Source: Streptomyces sp. TG1A-60 (GTDB lineage: Bacteria > Actinomycetota > Actinomycetes > Streptomycetales > Streptomycetaceae). From it: a DNA stretch of 64,000 nucleotides. The notes below the pieces were generated by a model that did not search any database, was not told the DNA's origin, and worked only from the letters and a program-made list of their open reading frames with translations. Position 1 is the first letter of the stretch, and each line of letters begins with the position of its first letter. This document shows, piece after piece, positions 10,053 through 20,000 of this stretch. The position numbers and the translations under genes were made by a program. The stretch is taken from positions 3,968,001 to 4,032,000 of the forward strand of contig NZ_CP147520.1 of NCBI RefSeq assembly GCF_037201975.1. Reading direction: 5' to 3'.

Positions 10053-11786
10053 ATGGCTCGACACCTCATCACCAGCGCCCTTCCGTACATCAACGGGATC
10101 AAGCACCTGGGCAACATGGTGGGGTCCATGCTCCCGGCGGACGTGTACGCCCGGTACCTCCGCCAGCGCGGCCACGACGTCCTGTACATCTGCGCGACGG
10201 ACGAGCACGGCACGCCGGCCGAGCTGGCCGCGAAGGAGCGGGGGCTCCCCGTCGCCGAGTTCTGCGCGCAGGCGCACGACGCGCAGAAGGCCGTCTACGA
10301 CGGTTTCGCGCTCGCGTTCGACTACTTCGGCCGCAGCTCCAGCCCGCAGAACGTCGAGATCACCCAGCACTTCGCGCGCCGCCTGAAGGAGAACGGGTTC
10401 ATCGAGGAGCGGGCCATCCGCCAGGTGTACTCGCCCGCCGACGGCCGCTTCCTCCCGGACCGCTACGTCGAGGGCACCTGCCCGCACTGCGGCTACGACA
10501 AGGCCCGCGGCGACCAGTGCGAGAACTGCACCCGCGTCCTCGACCCCACCGACCTCGTCGACCCGCGCTCGGCGATCTCCGGCTCCACCGACCTGGAGGT
10601 CCGCGAGACCAAGCACCTCTTCCTCCTCCAGTCCAAGCTCCAGCACGAGGTGGAGGCCTGGGTCGCCGCGCACGAGGAGGAGTGGCCACAGCTGTCGTCC
10701 TCCATCGCCCGCAAGTGGCTGAACGAGGGCCTGCACGACCGCGCCATCACCCGTGACCTGGACTGGGGCGTACCGGTCCCGGCCGACACCTGGCCGGAAC
10801 TGGCGGCCGAGGGCAAGGTCTTCTACGTCTGGTTCGACGCCCCGATCGAGTACATCGGCGCGACGAAGGAGTGGTCGGACGCCGCCCCGGACGACGAGAC
10901 CCGGGGCTGGAAGTCCTGGTGGTACGAGGCGGACTCCGGCGACAACCCCGTCCGCTACACGCAGTTCATGGCGAAGGACAACGTCCCCTTCCACACGGTG
11001 ATGTTCCCGGCCACCGAGCTGGGCATCCGTGAGCCGTGGAAGAAGGTCGACTACGTCAAGGCCTTCAACTGGCTGACGTACTACGGCGGGAAGTTCTCCA
11101 CCTCGCAGAAGCGGGGCGTCTTCACCGACCAGGCCCTGGAGATCCTTCCGGCGGACTACTGGCGCTACTTCCTGATCGCCAACGCGCCCGAGTCGGACGA
11201 CTCGTCCTTCACCTGGGAGCACTTCACCGCCACGGTCAACAAGGACCTCGCCGACACCCTCGGCAACTTCGTCAACCGCGTCCTGTCCTTCTCCCGCAAG
11301 CGCTTCGGCGACGAGGTGCCGGCCGGCGCGGCGCCCGGCGAGCCGGAGGCGCGGCTCGGCGAGGAGATCACCCGCCTTCTCACCGAGTACGAGTCGCAGA
11401 TGGAGGCCCTCCAGTTCCGCAAGGCCGCCACGGCCCTGCGCGCCCTGTGGTCGGCGGGCAACTCCTACCTGGAGGAGAAGGCCCCCTGGCTGCAGATCAA
11501 GACCGACCAGGACGGCGCGGCCCTCACCCTCCGCACCGCCATGAACCTCATCCACCTCTACGCGGTGGTCTCCGCGCCGTTCATCCCGGTCTCCTCGGCC
11601 GCCATGCGCACCGCCTTCGCCCTCAGGGACGACACGGCCACCTGGGTCACGCCGGAGGAGGCCAGGGCCCTCGACTCCGTCCCGGCCGGCACCCCCTTCA
11701 CCGTCCCCCCGGTCCTCTTCGCCAAGCTGACGGAGGACGACCTGGAGGCGTACAAGGACCGCTTCGGCGGCGAGCCCGCCGCGTAA
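10053..11786 (+). CDS. Second methionyl-tRNA synthetase, FSTS (zinc-knuckle) type
   Basis: The 577-residue protein is a complete class I methionyl-tRNA synthetase of the other subfamily. It starts [21 protein letters not shown], where HLGN replaces HIGH; it has a four-Cys zinc knuckle [17 protein letters not shown] (Cys 143, 146, 156, 159), and KFSTSQKRG at 347-355 replaces KMSKS. The C-terminal helical domain contains [13 protein letters not shown]. Such divergent second enzymes can give resistance to MetRS inhibitors in other bacteria (established for MetRS2 in some Gram-positives); that role here is inference. ATG at 10053 is the natural start; a GGGAG motif lies upstream. Confidence 0.93.
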   Translation: MARHLITSALPYINGIKHLGNMVGSMLPADVYARYLRQRGHDVLYICATDEHGTPAELAAKERGLPVAEFCAQAHDAQKAVYDGFALAFDYFGRSSSPQNVEITQHFARRLKENGFIEERAIRQVYSPADGRFLPDRYVEGTCPHCGYDKARGDQCENCTRVLDPTDLVDPRSAISGSTDLEVRETKHLFLLQSKLQHEVEAWVAAHEEEWPQLSSSIARKWLNEGLHDRAITRDLDWGVPVPADTWPELAAEGKVFYVWFDAPIEYIGATKEWSDAAPDDETRGWKSWWYEADSGDNPVRYTQFMAKDNVPFHTVMFPATELGIREPWKKVDYVKAFNWLTYYGGKFSTSQKRGVFTDQALEILPADYWRYFLIANAPESDDSSFTWEHFTATVNKDLADTLGNFVNRVLSFSRKRFGDEVPAGAAPGEPEARLGEEITRLLTEYESQMEALQFRKAATALRALWSAGNSYLEEKAPWLQIKTDQDGAALTLRTAMNLIHLYAVVSAPFIPVSSAAMRTAFALRDDTATWVTPEEARALDSVPAGTPFTVPPVLFAKLTEDDLEAYKDRFGGEPAA

Positions 11787-11806
11787 GGCCCCGGCATCAG
11801 AAAAGA

Positions 11807-11838
11807 GGCCCGGTGACGTCGTACGACGTCACCGGGCC
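11807..11838 (+). terminator. Perfect 32-bp palindrome, terminator of the second synthetase gene
   Basis: A fully self-complementary 32-base sequence, with arms beginning GGCCCGGTGACGTCGT, starts 20 bases after the stop codon. The strict dyad with no loop could form a hairpin and so stop transcription, but it also looks like a protein site (TCGTACGA centre). Confidence 0.6.
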
Positions 11839-11862
11839 CCTGGTTGTCTGCTTTTCGGATGC

Positions 11863-12048
11863 GTGCTCGCGGCGCTCGCGGCGGCGGTCGCCTTCCGTCG
11901 TCTGCAGGAGATCAGTCACTTCGCGGTGCACGGCGTGCTGGCGCGCGCCAACCGGCTCAACACCCTGCTCGCCGAGGTGGCCGTGCACATCGGCGCACGC
12001 TGCCGCGACTGCCGCGAGCGCCAGCCACCCGCCGTCACGACCTTCTGA
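11863..12048 (+). CDS. Possible small protein or C-terminal gene remnant
   Basis: This reading frame from GTG to TGA has almost only G or C in the third codon position, as real genes do here, and encodes 61 residues: a hydrophobic Ala-rich N-terminus, then HGVLARANRLNTLLAEVAVH and a CRDC motif near the end. No ribosome-binding site precedes the GTG and no homologous family is recognised, so it may be the tail of a lost gene. The following 157 bases to the next start show nothing. Confidence 0.35.
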   Translation: MLAALAAAVAFRRLQEISHFAVHGVLARANRLNTLLAEVAVHIGARCRDCRERQPPAVTTF

Positions 12049-12205
12049 CAGAACACCGCAGGCTCACCCCTGCGGGTGAATATCGCCAACTGAGCTCATT
12101 CCAGGCCGCGTTGCCGCCCTAAGCTTTCGCAAGCATCTGCCATAGGCATGTGCCAAAGGCAGCATCACCCACGCTTTCCCGTACCTCCTCCCACAGGAAA
12201 CCCTC

Positions 12206-13114
12206 ATGGTCAGCTCGCCCCACGAGGCGATGCACCGCATCTTCCAGGAGTACCCGGACCTCTTCTCCCGGCTCTCCGAGGTGCTCGGCGTCGACTTCGC
12301 CCCACCCACGTCGGTCGCCATCCTGCCGACCGACGTGACTGAGACCCGCCCGCTCGAACGCCGGCTCGACACGCTGCTGCGGCTGGAGACGGAGGACGAC
12401 GAGCCTCTTCTCCTCGCCGTGGAGGCCCAGGGCAAGAAGGACCCGGCCAAGCCCGCGAGCTGGGCGTACTACGCCTCGTACCTGCTCACGAAGTACCGGC
12501 TGCAGCCGATACTGCTGGTCGTCTGCCAGGACCGCGCGACCGCCGAATGGGCGGCACGAGAGGTCCGCTTCGGCCCTCGCCAGTGGCCTCTGCTCACCCT
12601 GCGCCCGCTCGTCGCGGGTCCACACAACATGCCGGTGATCACCGACCCCGCCGAAGTCCGCAAGGACCTCGCCGTCGCCACACTGTCCACGATCACCCAC
12701 GGCAAGAACCCGGACATCGGGGCCATACTAAAAGCAATGACGACCGTTCTGCAGGACACTCCTGACTCGGTCAAGAACCCCATCATCGAATTCATCTCAC
12801 AGGGCCTGGGCAAGCTGCCCGCCGCAGCACTATGGAGGAAACTGGTGGCCGTGGACCTCTCTTTCTACAAGTCGCCCCTCTTCGAAGAAGTCCGCGACGA
12901 AGCCCAGGCCAAGGGCCGCGCCAAGGGCCGCGCCGAGGGCCGCGCCGAGGGCCGCGCCGAGGACATCCTGTTCATCTTGGAGCGGCGCGGCCTCGACATC
13001 CCCGACGAGGCACGGGAACGCATCGCCGCCTGCGACGACCTCGACGTTCTGCGCCAATGGCTCGACCGGGCCCTCACCGCCTCCTCCGCCGACGCGGTCT
13101 TCGCGGATGAGTAG
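12206..13114 (+). CDS. Rpn-like PD-(D/E)XK nuclease-fold protein
   Basis: The 302-residue product resembles the Rpn / putative transposase group. The nuclease-like core is in residues about 45-110: RRLDTLLRLE, then LLLAVEAQGKKD, where Asp and the E-x-Q-x-K strand form a PD-(D/E)XK-type site, followed by ASWAYYASYLLTKY. A helical middle part (ATLSTITHGKNPD) and a charged repeat AKGRAKGRAEGRAEGRAED near 235-252 precede a short C-terminal domain (ILERRGLDIPDEARERI). Such repeats near the tail are common in Rpn proteins. ATG at 12206 follows AGGAAA; an in-frame ATG at 12230 is an alternative. It stands alone and is probably an accessory gene. Confidence 0.65.
   Translation: MVSSPHEAMHRIFQEYPDLFSRLSEVLGVDFAPPTSVAILPTDVTETRPLERRLDTLLRLETEDDEPLLLAVEAQGKKDPAKPASWAYYASYLLTKYRLQPILLVVCQDRATAEWAAREVRFGPRQWPLLTLRPLVAGPHNMPVITDPAEVRKDLAVATLSTITHGKNPDIGAILKAMTTVLQDTPDSVKNPIIEFISQGLGKLPAAALWRKLVAVDLSFYKSPLFEEVRDEAQAKGRAKGRAEGRAEGRAEDILFILERRGLDIPDEARERIAACDDLDVLRQWLDRALTASSADAVFADE
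12908..12961 (+). repeat. In-frame 12-bp tandem repeat in the Rpn-like gene
   Basis: Four and a half copies of a 12-base unit (GCCAAGGGCCGC or GCCGAGGGCCGC) encode the Gly-Arg-Ala-Lys/Glu repeats. Because the unit is a multiple of three, copy-number change would lengthen or shorten the linker without breaking the frame. Confidence 0.85.
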
Positions 13115-13230
13115 TCCCGGCACACCGAGGCACAGGCCCGGTGAAGAGGCGCTTCTTCGCCCGGCGCCGACGCACCGACAAGAGTGCTGCGTGATCCTCA
13201 CACGGTGGAGCCCCTCGCAGACCATTTCCG

Positions 13231-13310
13231 CTGGCTCCTGGCTCCTGGCTCCTGGCTCCTGGCTCCTGGCTCCTGGCTCCTGGCTCCTGGCTCCTGGCTC
13301 CTGGCTCCTG
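13231..13310. repeat. 7-bp minisatellite, about 11 copies
   Basis: The heptamer CTGGCTC is repeated without error for 80 bases (11.4 copies) in the non-coding stretch 13115-13445 between the Rpn-like gene and the pectate lyase terminator. A unit of seven would shift any frame crossing it. No gene with a ribosome site was found in this 330-base stretch. Confidence 0.95.
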
Positions 13311-13445
13311 AGAACGACGTCATGCGCCTCGCGTGATGCGTGATGCGGGTGGTCTGGTCGGCGTGGGCGTCGACGGCGGCCCGCAGAAGGCGCTGGGCCG
13401 TCACGCTGCTCCCGTACCCGTTGGTGGCCAGGACCATTGCCACAG

Positions 13446-13489
13446 TGACGCCGCCCGGCCACCGGAGAAGGGGTGGCCGGGCGGCGTCA
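13446..13489 (-). terminator. Strong terminator hairpin of the pectate lyase gene
   Basis: A perfect 18-bp stem (TGACGCCGCCCGGCCACC and its complement) with an 8-base loop lies 22 bases beyond the pectate lyase stop codon on the minus strand. Confidence 0.85.
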
Positions 13490-13511
13490 CGTCCTCGGTG
13501 GACCGGGTCGG

Positions 13512-14867
13512 CTACGAGAGGGTGCCCGCGCCCGTCGTGCTCGTCAGGTCGGTCAGCAGGTTCCTGACCGAGGCCTGGAGGCCGGACGTGAGGGTCGGCT
13601 TCCAGTTGGCGGTGGTCTTCAGCTTCTTCGAGGAGTTCGCGGCGTTGTACGCGGCGACGATGTCGGTGGCCTTGCCGTTGACGAGGTTGCCCGTGCCGGC
13701 GACCGAGCCCGTGCCGTCGCCGCTCAGCAGCCTGGCGGCCTTCGCGCCGGCGGGGATCTTCCAGACGTTGCGCTCGGCGACGACCTGGGCCTTCGCCCGG
13801 CTGTCGATGCTGTACCTGGAGGCGTAGCCGTTGACCGTGGTGGTGTCGTAGACGTTGTTGTAGAGGTGGATCCGGCCGATGCGGGCCAGCGGGGCGCGCT
13901 GGCCGATGCCCTTCCACACGTTGTGGTGGATGGTGACGCGCAGCTTGCCCTTGGAGTCGGTGTCGCTGGAGCCGATCAGCATCGTCTTGTCGTGGTTGAG
14001 GAACCGGTTGCGCTCGACGGTCACCAGGTCGGAGCCGTTGGTGATGTCGAGGGCGCCGTCGTGGACCTGGTACTTGCGGCCGAAGTGCGTCGCCTGGGTC
14101 TTGTCGAAGGTCGGCGCGTCGGTGAACGTGTTGTGGTCGGCCCAGACGTTGGTCGCGCCGCGCAACGAGACGGAGTCGTAGTTGGAGTTCCACTCGCCGG
14201 ACGAGCCGTCGGTCGGGTCCCACTGCGGGAAGCAGTCCCGGGTGTCGGCGAAGGTGAGGTTGCGCATGATGACGTTCTTGACGTTCTGGACCAGGACACT
14301 GCCGCCGAGGATGCCGGCCTTGGTGCCGGGGACGCCGACGATGGTGGTGTTGGACGGCACCCTGAAGACGATGTTCTTCTTCTGCTTGACCGCGGCGGCC
14401 TTGCGTGCGGTCTCCTGGGGGCCCTTCGGCGCCTTCTTGCCGTAGGTCGCCGGATGGAACGCCTTGAGGTAGGCGGAGAGCGAGTAGCCGGTGCCGGAGG
14501 CGTAGTCCGCGCAGGTCAGCTTCTTGCCGGAGGCGTTGCTGTTGGCGTTGATCATGCCCTTGATCTTGATGATCCGGGGGGCGGTGTCCGTGGCGGAGCC
14601 CAGCGCCTTCACCAGCTGCGCCCGGGTGGACACCGTGAAGGTGTGCGCGGCGTCGGCCTTCGTACCGCCGGTCGTGCCGGAGCCGGCCGCCGCCCAGCCG
14701 TCCTTCGCGGGCAGCACCTGGTGGTAGAGGTCCACGGGCCCGGCGTTGGCGTTCACCACGAGGACGCCAACGCCGACAGCGGCGGCCACGGCGGCGGCGG
14801 AGACCACGAGGGTACGGCGCCTGCGGAGGGACCGGCGGTGGGACGGGCGCGAGTAGGCAGAGGCCAC
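13512..14867 (-). CDS. Secreted pectate lyase, polysaccharide lyase family 1
   Basis: The 451-residue precursor begins with an Arg-rich head and a hydrophobic signal (TLVVSAAAVAAAVGVGVLVV, about residues 18-40). The parallel beta-helix of PL1 pectate lyases follows: NTTIVGVPG, VIMRNLTFAD, DSVSLRGATNVWADHNTF, HDGALDITNGSDLVTVERN, and RAPLARIGRIHLYNNVY, the last containing the conserved R-x-P-x-x-R-x-G calcium/catalytic segment. It cleaves pectin by beta-elimination outside the cell. I chose GTG 14867 because AAGGA lies eight bases upstream and the signal peptide is then a usual length; an in-frame ATG at 14948 would add 27 unlikely residues. Confidence 0.88.
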   Translation of the reverse strand: MASAYSRPSHRRSLRRRRTLVVSAAAVAAAVGVGVLVVNANAGPVDLYHQVLPAKDGWAAAGSGTTGGTKADAAHTFTVSTRAQLVKALGSATDTAPRIIKIKGMINANSNASGKKLTCADYASGTGYSLSAYLKAFHPATYGKKAPKGPQETARKAAAVKQKKNIVFRVPSNTTIVGVPGTKAGILGGSVLVQNVKNVIMRNLTFADTRDCFPQWDPTDGSSGEWNSNYDSVSLRGATNVWADHNTFTDAPTFDKTQATHFGRKYQVHDGALDITNGSDLVTVERNRFLNHDKTMLIGSSDTDSKGKLRVTIHHNVWKGIGQRAPLARIGRIHLYNNVYDTTTVNGYASRYSIDSRAKAQVVAERNVWKIPAGAKAARLLSGDGTGSVAGTGNLVNGKATDIVAAYNAANSSKKLKTTANWKPTLTSGLQASVRNLLTDLTSTTGAGTLS

Positions 14868-15014
14868 GGATGAGTCCTTACGTAACGTACGTGGTTCGGG
14901 AGAACACGTGGTTCGTGCGGAGCCCCCGCGAAGGGGGCTCCGACTCATGTGTGGTCGCCGTGCCGGGAAAGGTTGCCTCCGGCTTCCCTGCCCGTCGGGG
15001 AATCTGAGCCGCGG

Positions 15015-15380
15015 TCAGCCGAGGTTCGACTTCACGTGGCTGATGACCTGCTCGAAGTCCTTCTTGGGCGAGAAGTCCACGTACTCACAGTCCTCAAGCG
15101 CTTCCGGTGCGTGACCCGGCGCCCAGTAGAAGGCCTCGCCCTCCTCGTAGGCCCTGTCGCCCTCCTTGGTGTGCATCACGAGCCGGCCCTTGAACATGTA
15201 GCCCCAGTGGGGGACCTGGCACAGGCCGTCGGGCTCGTCCTTGAGGGCCGGCCGCATGTCCGTTCCCTTGGGGAACCGGACGAAGGCGACCTCCGTGTCG
15301 CCGCCGATGTCCCGCATGCGCAGTTCGACGCCGCTGCCCTCGATCTCGACGGGTGCATCCGTCCGCGTGACTGCCGTCAT
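15015..15380 (-). CDS. Small cupin-domain protein
   Basis: The 121-residue protein is a single beta-barrel domain. WGYMFKGRLVMHTKEGDRAYEEGEAFYWAPGHAP shape (quoted in part: GYMFKGRLVM and EGEAFYWAPGH) fits a cupin, with a late His and Glu pair that could hold a metal, although the first His motif is incomplete. Substrate unknown. The start is ATG after GGAGGAATC, an ideal ribosome site. It is divergent from the CAP-domain gene 520 bases away. Confidence 0.75.
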   Translation of the reverse strand: MTAVTRTDAPVEIEGSGVELRMRDIGGDTEVAFVRFPKGTDMRPALKDEPDGLCQVPHWGYMFKGRLVMHTKEGDRAYEEGEAFYWAPGHAPEALEDCEYVDFSPKKDFEQVISHVKSNLG

Positions 15381-15787
15381 GATTCCTCCACGACCGATCC
15401 GCCGCGGGGCCTCGGGAACCTCCCTGCCGGGGTCCGCTCTCTCGGGGACCCCGCGCTTTCCAGTCTGCGCCTGTCCTGCGCACACCTCGAATCTGGGTGA
15501 CATGCGTCACGACCGAAATGCGCCCGATGGAATCGATCGACCCGCTTTTCCGTGGCGACAAATGACTTCTTTCAAATCCCAATGGGGGCACTTGCCGCCA
15601 CAGATGGCGAATTCAACTGATCATCTGGATCGGCAATGCCCTTGCCCTCCGTCCCGGCAGGGCGGCCTTGTGCCTGGTCCCGGCTGCGCGGGAGGGGCCC
15701 GAGCGGGTGCACCGACAGCTGGGGGCGTACGTCCTCCCGCCCCGCGGAACGCCACCGGCACCGCCCCGGCAGTAGCACGGACGTTCG

Positions 15788-15817
15788 TTGCCCGGTGCGC
15801 TCGGCGGTCCCCATAAT
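15788..15817 (+). promoter_or_regulatory. Candidate promoter for the CAP-domain gene
   Basis: TTGCCC and CATAAT are separated by 18 bases, about 85 bases ahead of the CAP-domain start. The 523-base divergent gap 15381-15903 is locally AT-richer at 15535-15640, but I see no other element in it; in particular no cyclic-di-AMP riboswitch core. Confidence 0.4.
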
Positions 15818-15903
15818 GACCTGGCTCGCCAGGGCAGCGGCCAACGAGGGGGGCATTCAGGGGCGAAGTCGAACCGAAGCCGGACCACTCAGTGAGGCCA
15901 CTT

Positions 15904-16770
15904 ATGTCACGTATGAACAGTCATCGCCGGAAGACAAAACGCTCGGAGAAGCAACGCTCGGGGACGAGGCGTCCGAAAACGAAGCGCCGGAAGATAGCCG
16001 TCGCCACCGCCATCGTGGTGGCCGTCGGTGCCGTGGGCCTCCCCGCGGCCGCGTGGGCCGGCGGCATCGGGCTGGGAGGCTGGAGCAGTGTGGCGTCCTC
16101 CTGGTGGGGAGGGCACAAGCCGGATCCGGCTCCCCCGACACCATCGCGAACGCCCTCCGCGTCCGCGGCAGCCCCCTCCGCGAACACCTCTGCCACTCCG
16201 GCCCGCACGCAGCGCCCCTCCCGCTCCACCAGCCCGAGCGCGTCTCCCTCGAAGTCCGCCAGCCCGACCGCCAAGCCCACCCCCGACACCCCCGACAAGA
16301 CCACTTCGCCTCCGAGCGCCCCCAAGGCCACGAAGGCCACGAAGGCCACGAGAGCCGACAACACTCCCGGCACCTCTGCCGGCAACGCGGATTCCGGCCC
16401 CACGGATCGTGTACTGGTTCTGGTCAACGCCGAACGCGACAAGGCGGGTTGCTCGCCGGTGACCGAGAACGCCAAGCTCACCAAGGCCGCTCAGGACCAC
16501 AGCCAGGACATGGCCGATCACAAGAACATGTCCCACACCGGTTCCGACGGCTCGTCCATGAGCGACCGGCTCGCCCGTGTCGGGTACAGGTTGAGTACGG
16601 CGGGCGAGAACGTCGCGGCCGGGTACGGCACCCCCGAGAGCGTCATGGACGGCTGGATGAACAGCCCCGGACACAAGGCCAACATCCTCAACTGCGCCTT
16701 CAAGGAGGTCGGCATCGGCCTGGCCGGGCCGGGCAACTACTGGACGCAGAACTTCGGGTCGCCCGCGTAG
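15904..16770 (+). CDS. Secreted CAP (SCP/PR1-like) domain protein
   Basis: The 288-residue product has a strongly basic head, a signal/anchor helix (KIAVATAIVVAVGAVGLPAA, about residues 30-50), a long Ser/Thr/Pro/Lys linker (about 75-160), and a CAP domain from about 165 to the end. Domain features are VLVLVNAERDKAGC, AQDHSQDMADHKNMSHTGSD (His of the CAP cavity), AGENVAAGY, VMDGWMNSPGHKANIL and YWTQNFGSP. Two Cys may form a disulfide. CAP proteins are extracytoplasmic; the exact activity is unknown. ATG at 15904 or 15913 are both possible. Confidence 0.87.
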   Translation: MSRMNSHRRKTKRSEKQRSGTRRPKTKRRKIAVATAIVVAVGAVGLPAAAWAGGIGLGGWSSVASSWWGGHKPDPAPPTPSRTPSASAAAPSANTSATPARTQRPSRSTSPSASPSKSASPTAKPTPDTPDKTTSPPSAPKATKATKATRADNTPGTSAGNADSGPTDRVLVLVNAERDKAGCSPVTENAKLTKAAQDHSQDMADHKNMSHTGSDGSSMSDRLARVGYRLSTAGENVAAGYGTPESVMDGWMNSPGHKANILNCAFKEVGIGLAGPGNYWTQNFGSPA

Positions 16771-16890
16771 CCGTCGGCGCGCTCGCCCGCACGGAGATGG
16801 CAGCCAGATCGGCGACCACGAGAAGGGGCTGATCCATGTCAAAAGACGATCGGGGGTGAACCTTTGAGCGCGCTTTGCCTTCCCTTAACT

Positions 16891-16905
16891 GAACTTGAGA
16901 AGTTC
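16891..16905. other. Short inverted repeat in the CAP-protease intergenic region
   Basis: GAACTTGAGAAGTTC is a perfect 6-bp inverted repeat around GAG, about 170 bases upstream of the protease start. It could be an operator. It is not a LexA box (spacing is seven, not four) and only half resembles the HspR site. Nothing else is clear in 16771-17071. Confidence 0.35.
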
Positions 16906-17071
16906 CGCGGGCCAACGCCGGGTGCACCCGATCCGCTTCGGTCGCTTCTTGTGAAACGACTGTGGAGACCTGCCAATATTTGAGCTTTCAAGATTGTTAC
17001 TGACGAGTCGCCTGCGACATTGGGGTCCTCGGGGGATCGAGATCTTTCACATCGATCGACATGGACCACAG

Positions 17072-20000
17072 TTGACGAACCATCACATAAGCCCGAGGGC
17101 GGCCGTCACCCTGCTGGCGCCGCTGCTCGGCGGAGCCCTGACCGTCACGGCGGTCATCGCTCCCACCTTCGCCGCCGACGCCGACTCCACGGGGAGCGAC
17201 GGAAGTCACGGCGCCGACACCTACATCGTCAAGCTGGCCGACGCGCCCGTCGCCGCGTACGAGGGCGGGCTGCCCCGCCTGAAGCGGACGGCGCCCGCGA
17301 CGGGCAGGCGGCTCGACGCCGACTCCGCCAAGGTCGAGAAGTACGTGGCACACCTGGACGACCGCCGGGAGCGCGTCCTCGACGCCGTGCCCGGGGTCGA
17401 GACGCTCCACGACTACTCCTACACGTTCAACGGATTCGCCGCCGAGCTGACCGGCCGACAGGCCGCGAAGCTGACCACGACGCCGGGGGTCGTCTCGGTG
17501 ACCCGCAACACGGTCGCCCAGCTGACGTCGGCGGGGCCGGACCACGGGCCGGGGGCGGATGCCGCCGGCCGGGCCGGAGTGGACGTCCGGGCCGAGGCCG
17601 ACACCCCGGCCCCCGAGGCCCAGCAGCCGCCCTCCGACGGCAAGGCCACCGGCAACGGCAGGACCGGCGGCAGGAAGGCCGCGTCTGAGGGCTCGGCCCG
17701 GTTCCCCGACACCCCCCGTCTCCTCGGCCTCTCCGGCAAGAAGGGCCTCTGGGCGAAGGCCGGCGGCCCCGACCACGCCGGAGAAGGCGTCATCGTCGGG
17801 ATCGTGGACACCGGGGTCGACCCGTCGAACCCGATGCTCGCCGCCCTGCCGGAGCCGCGCCCGGACGCCGAGGCCATCGCGAAGAAGTGGCACGGCGACT
17901 GCGTCCCGGGCGACGACCCCGCGCACAAGGTGACCTGCAACAACAAGGTGATCGGCGCGCAGTGGTTCGGCGCGGACAGGCCCGACCCTGACGGCGAGGA
18001 CATCCCCTCGGCGATGGACACCGACAGCCACGGCACGCACACCGGCACCACGGCCGCCGGGAACCACGGCGTCGCCGCGTCGGTCCCCGGCAGCAACGCC
18101 GAGGGCACCCTCAGCGGTGTCGCCCCGGCCGCCCGCCTCGCCTACTACAAGGCGTGCTGGAGCGCCGGCTGCCCGGTCGTGGACACCACGGCCGCGATCG
18201 ACAAGGCGGTGGCGGACGGCGTCGACGTCCTCAACTACTCCATCGGCGGTGCGCTCCCCGACCCGGTCTCCATGGAGGCCATGTTCAACGCGGCCAAGGC
18301 GGGCGTCTTCATCGCCGCGTCGGCCAACAACGGCGGCCCGGACACGGTGGAGCACACCGGCCCGTGGGTCACGACGGTCGCCGCGGCGACGCACGACACC
18401 GAGTACACCGCCTCCCTGGTCCTCGGCGACGGCCGCCGCTACACCAACCCCAGCCTGAACCCGGGCGTCGCCTCGGCCCCGCTGGTCGAGGCCACCGCCG
18501 TACGGAAGGACGGCGCGGACGCCGGCCCGGCCGCGCTGTGCACGCCGGGCACGCTCGATCCGGAGCGGGCGAAGGGGAAGATCATCGTCTGCGACCGCGG
18601 CGGTGAGGGCCTCTTCGTCGTGGACAAGGCGGAGGAGGTCAGGGCGGCGGGTGGCAAGGCAATCGTCCTCGCCAACTCCCCGACCAGTGCCCAGGACTAC
18701 TTCGCCTACGTCTTCAGCGTGCCCGTCGTCCAGGTGAGCGCGGAGGACGCGCCGGCGGTCCACGCGTACGCCTCCGGTGCCGGCGCGACCGCCGAGTTCA
18801 CCCCCACGAAGAGCGCCCACCGGGCCACCCGGGAGATCACCTCCTTCTCCTCCAGCGGCCCGGACCACTACAGCGACGGCGACCTGCTCAAGCCCGACAT
18901 CGCCTCCTTCGGCGCGAGCGTCCCGGCGGGCGTGGTGCCCGGCGGCGGGTACACCGGTCAGTTCGGCTTCGCCGACGGCACGTCGATGTCGTCCCCGCAC
19001 GTCGCCGGCCTCGCCGCCCTGCTGCGGCAACTGCGTCCCGACTGGTCGCCGATGGAGATCAAGTCGGCGCTGATGACGACGGCCACGACCACCGACGAGA
19101 ACGGCGACCCCATCGGCCGCGCCCAGGCCGACTCCGCCTCGCCGCTCGACTACGGCGCGGGCCTGCCCCGGGTCACCCGGGCGGCCGACCCCGGTCTGGT
19201 CTACGACTCCACCTCCGCCGACTGGACCGCTTACCTCTGCGCGATCGGCCAGAAGCCGGTCACGGAGAGCGGCGGCGACGCCTGCCCCACGGCCGCGAAG
19301 ACCGACCCCAGCGACCTCAATCACCCGTCCATCTCGGTCGGCGACCTGCTGGGCGTCCAGACGGTGACCCGCACGGTCACCAACGTCTCGGCGGAGACCG
19401 CCACGTACAAGGCGAAGCTCCGGACCCCGCAGGGCTTCCGTGCCGAGGTCACCCCGAAGCGGCTGACGGTCGCGCCGGGCGGGTCGGCGTCGTACAAGGT
19501 GACCGTCGAGCACACGAGCGCCGCCTACGACAACTGGTCCTTCGGCTCCCTGACACTCAGCGACGCGCACAGCCGCCACGAGGTCACCAGCCCGATCGCC
19601 CTGCGCGCCGTGCTGTTCGCGGCCCCGAACGAGGTCACGGTCACCGGCGGTGACACGGCGACGCTGACGCCGGGCGTCGGCTGGGACGGCGAACTGACCG
19701 CGAAGGCGTCCCTCTACACCGGCGAGAAGACCACCGGCACCCTCACCGGCACCGACCAGTCCGCCTTCTGGGAGAGCCAGCACACCAACGACGCCGTCGT
19801 GAAGCACCGCGTCCACGTCCCCGAGGGCGCCCTCTTCACCCGGTTCGCCATCTCCTCCGCCGACTACCTCCCCGGCAGCGACATCGACCTGTACGCCTTC
19901 GACACCGACGGCAACCACGTCGGCGATTGGGCCGACGTCGGCTCCGACGAACACGTGGACCTGCCGCCCGGCGACTACGACGTCTACGTCCTCCAGTACG

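Noticed and set aside
13231..13310. CRISPR-like regular repeat
   Set aside because: The 7-bp units are directly adjacent with no spacers and no cas genes are nearby; it is a minisatellite.
13198..13437. 79-codon minus-strand frame through the minisatellite
   Set aside because: Codon use is gene-like only in its first half, the start lies against a terminator stem with no ribosome site, and the repeat unit of seven would shift the frame with each copy change.
15381..15903. Cyclic-di-AMP (ydaO-type) riboswitch before the CAP-domain gene
   Set aside because: The conserved core of that riboswitch is absent from the region.
16891..16905. LexA/SOS box
   Set aside because: The GAAC and GTTC halves are seven bases apart; the SOS box needs four.
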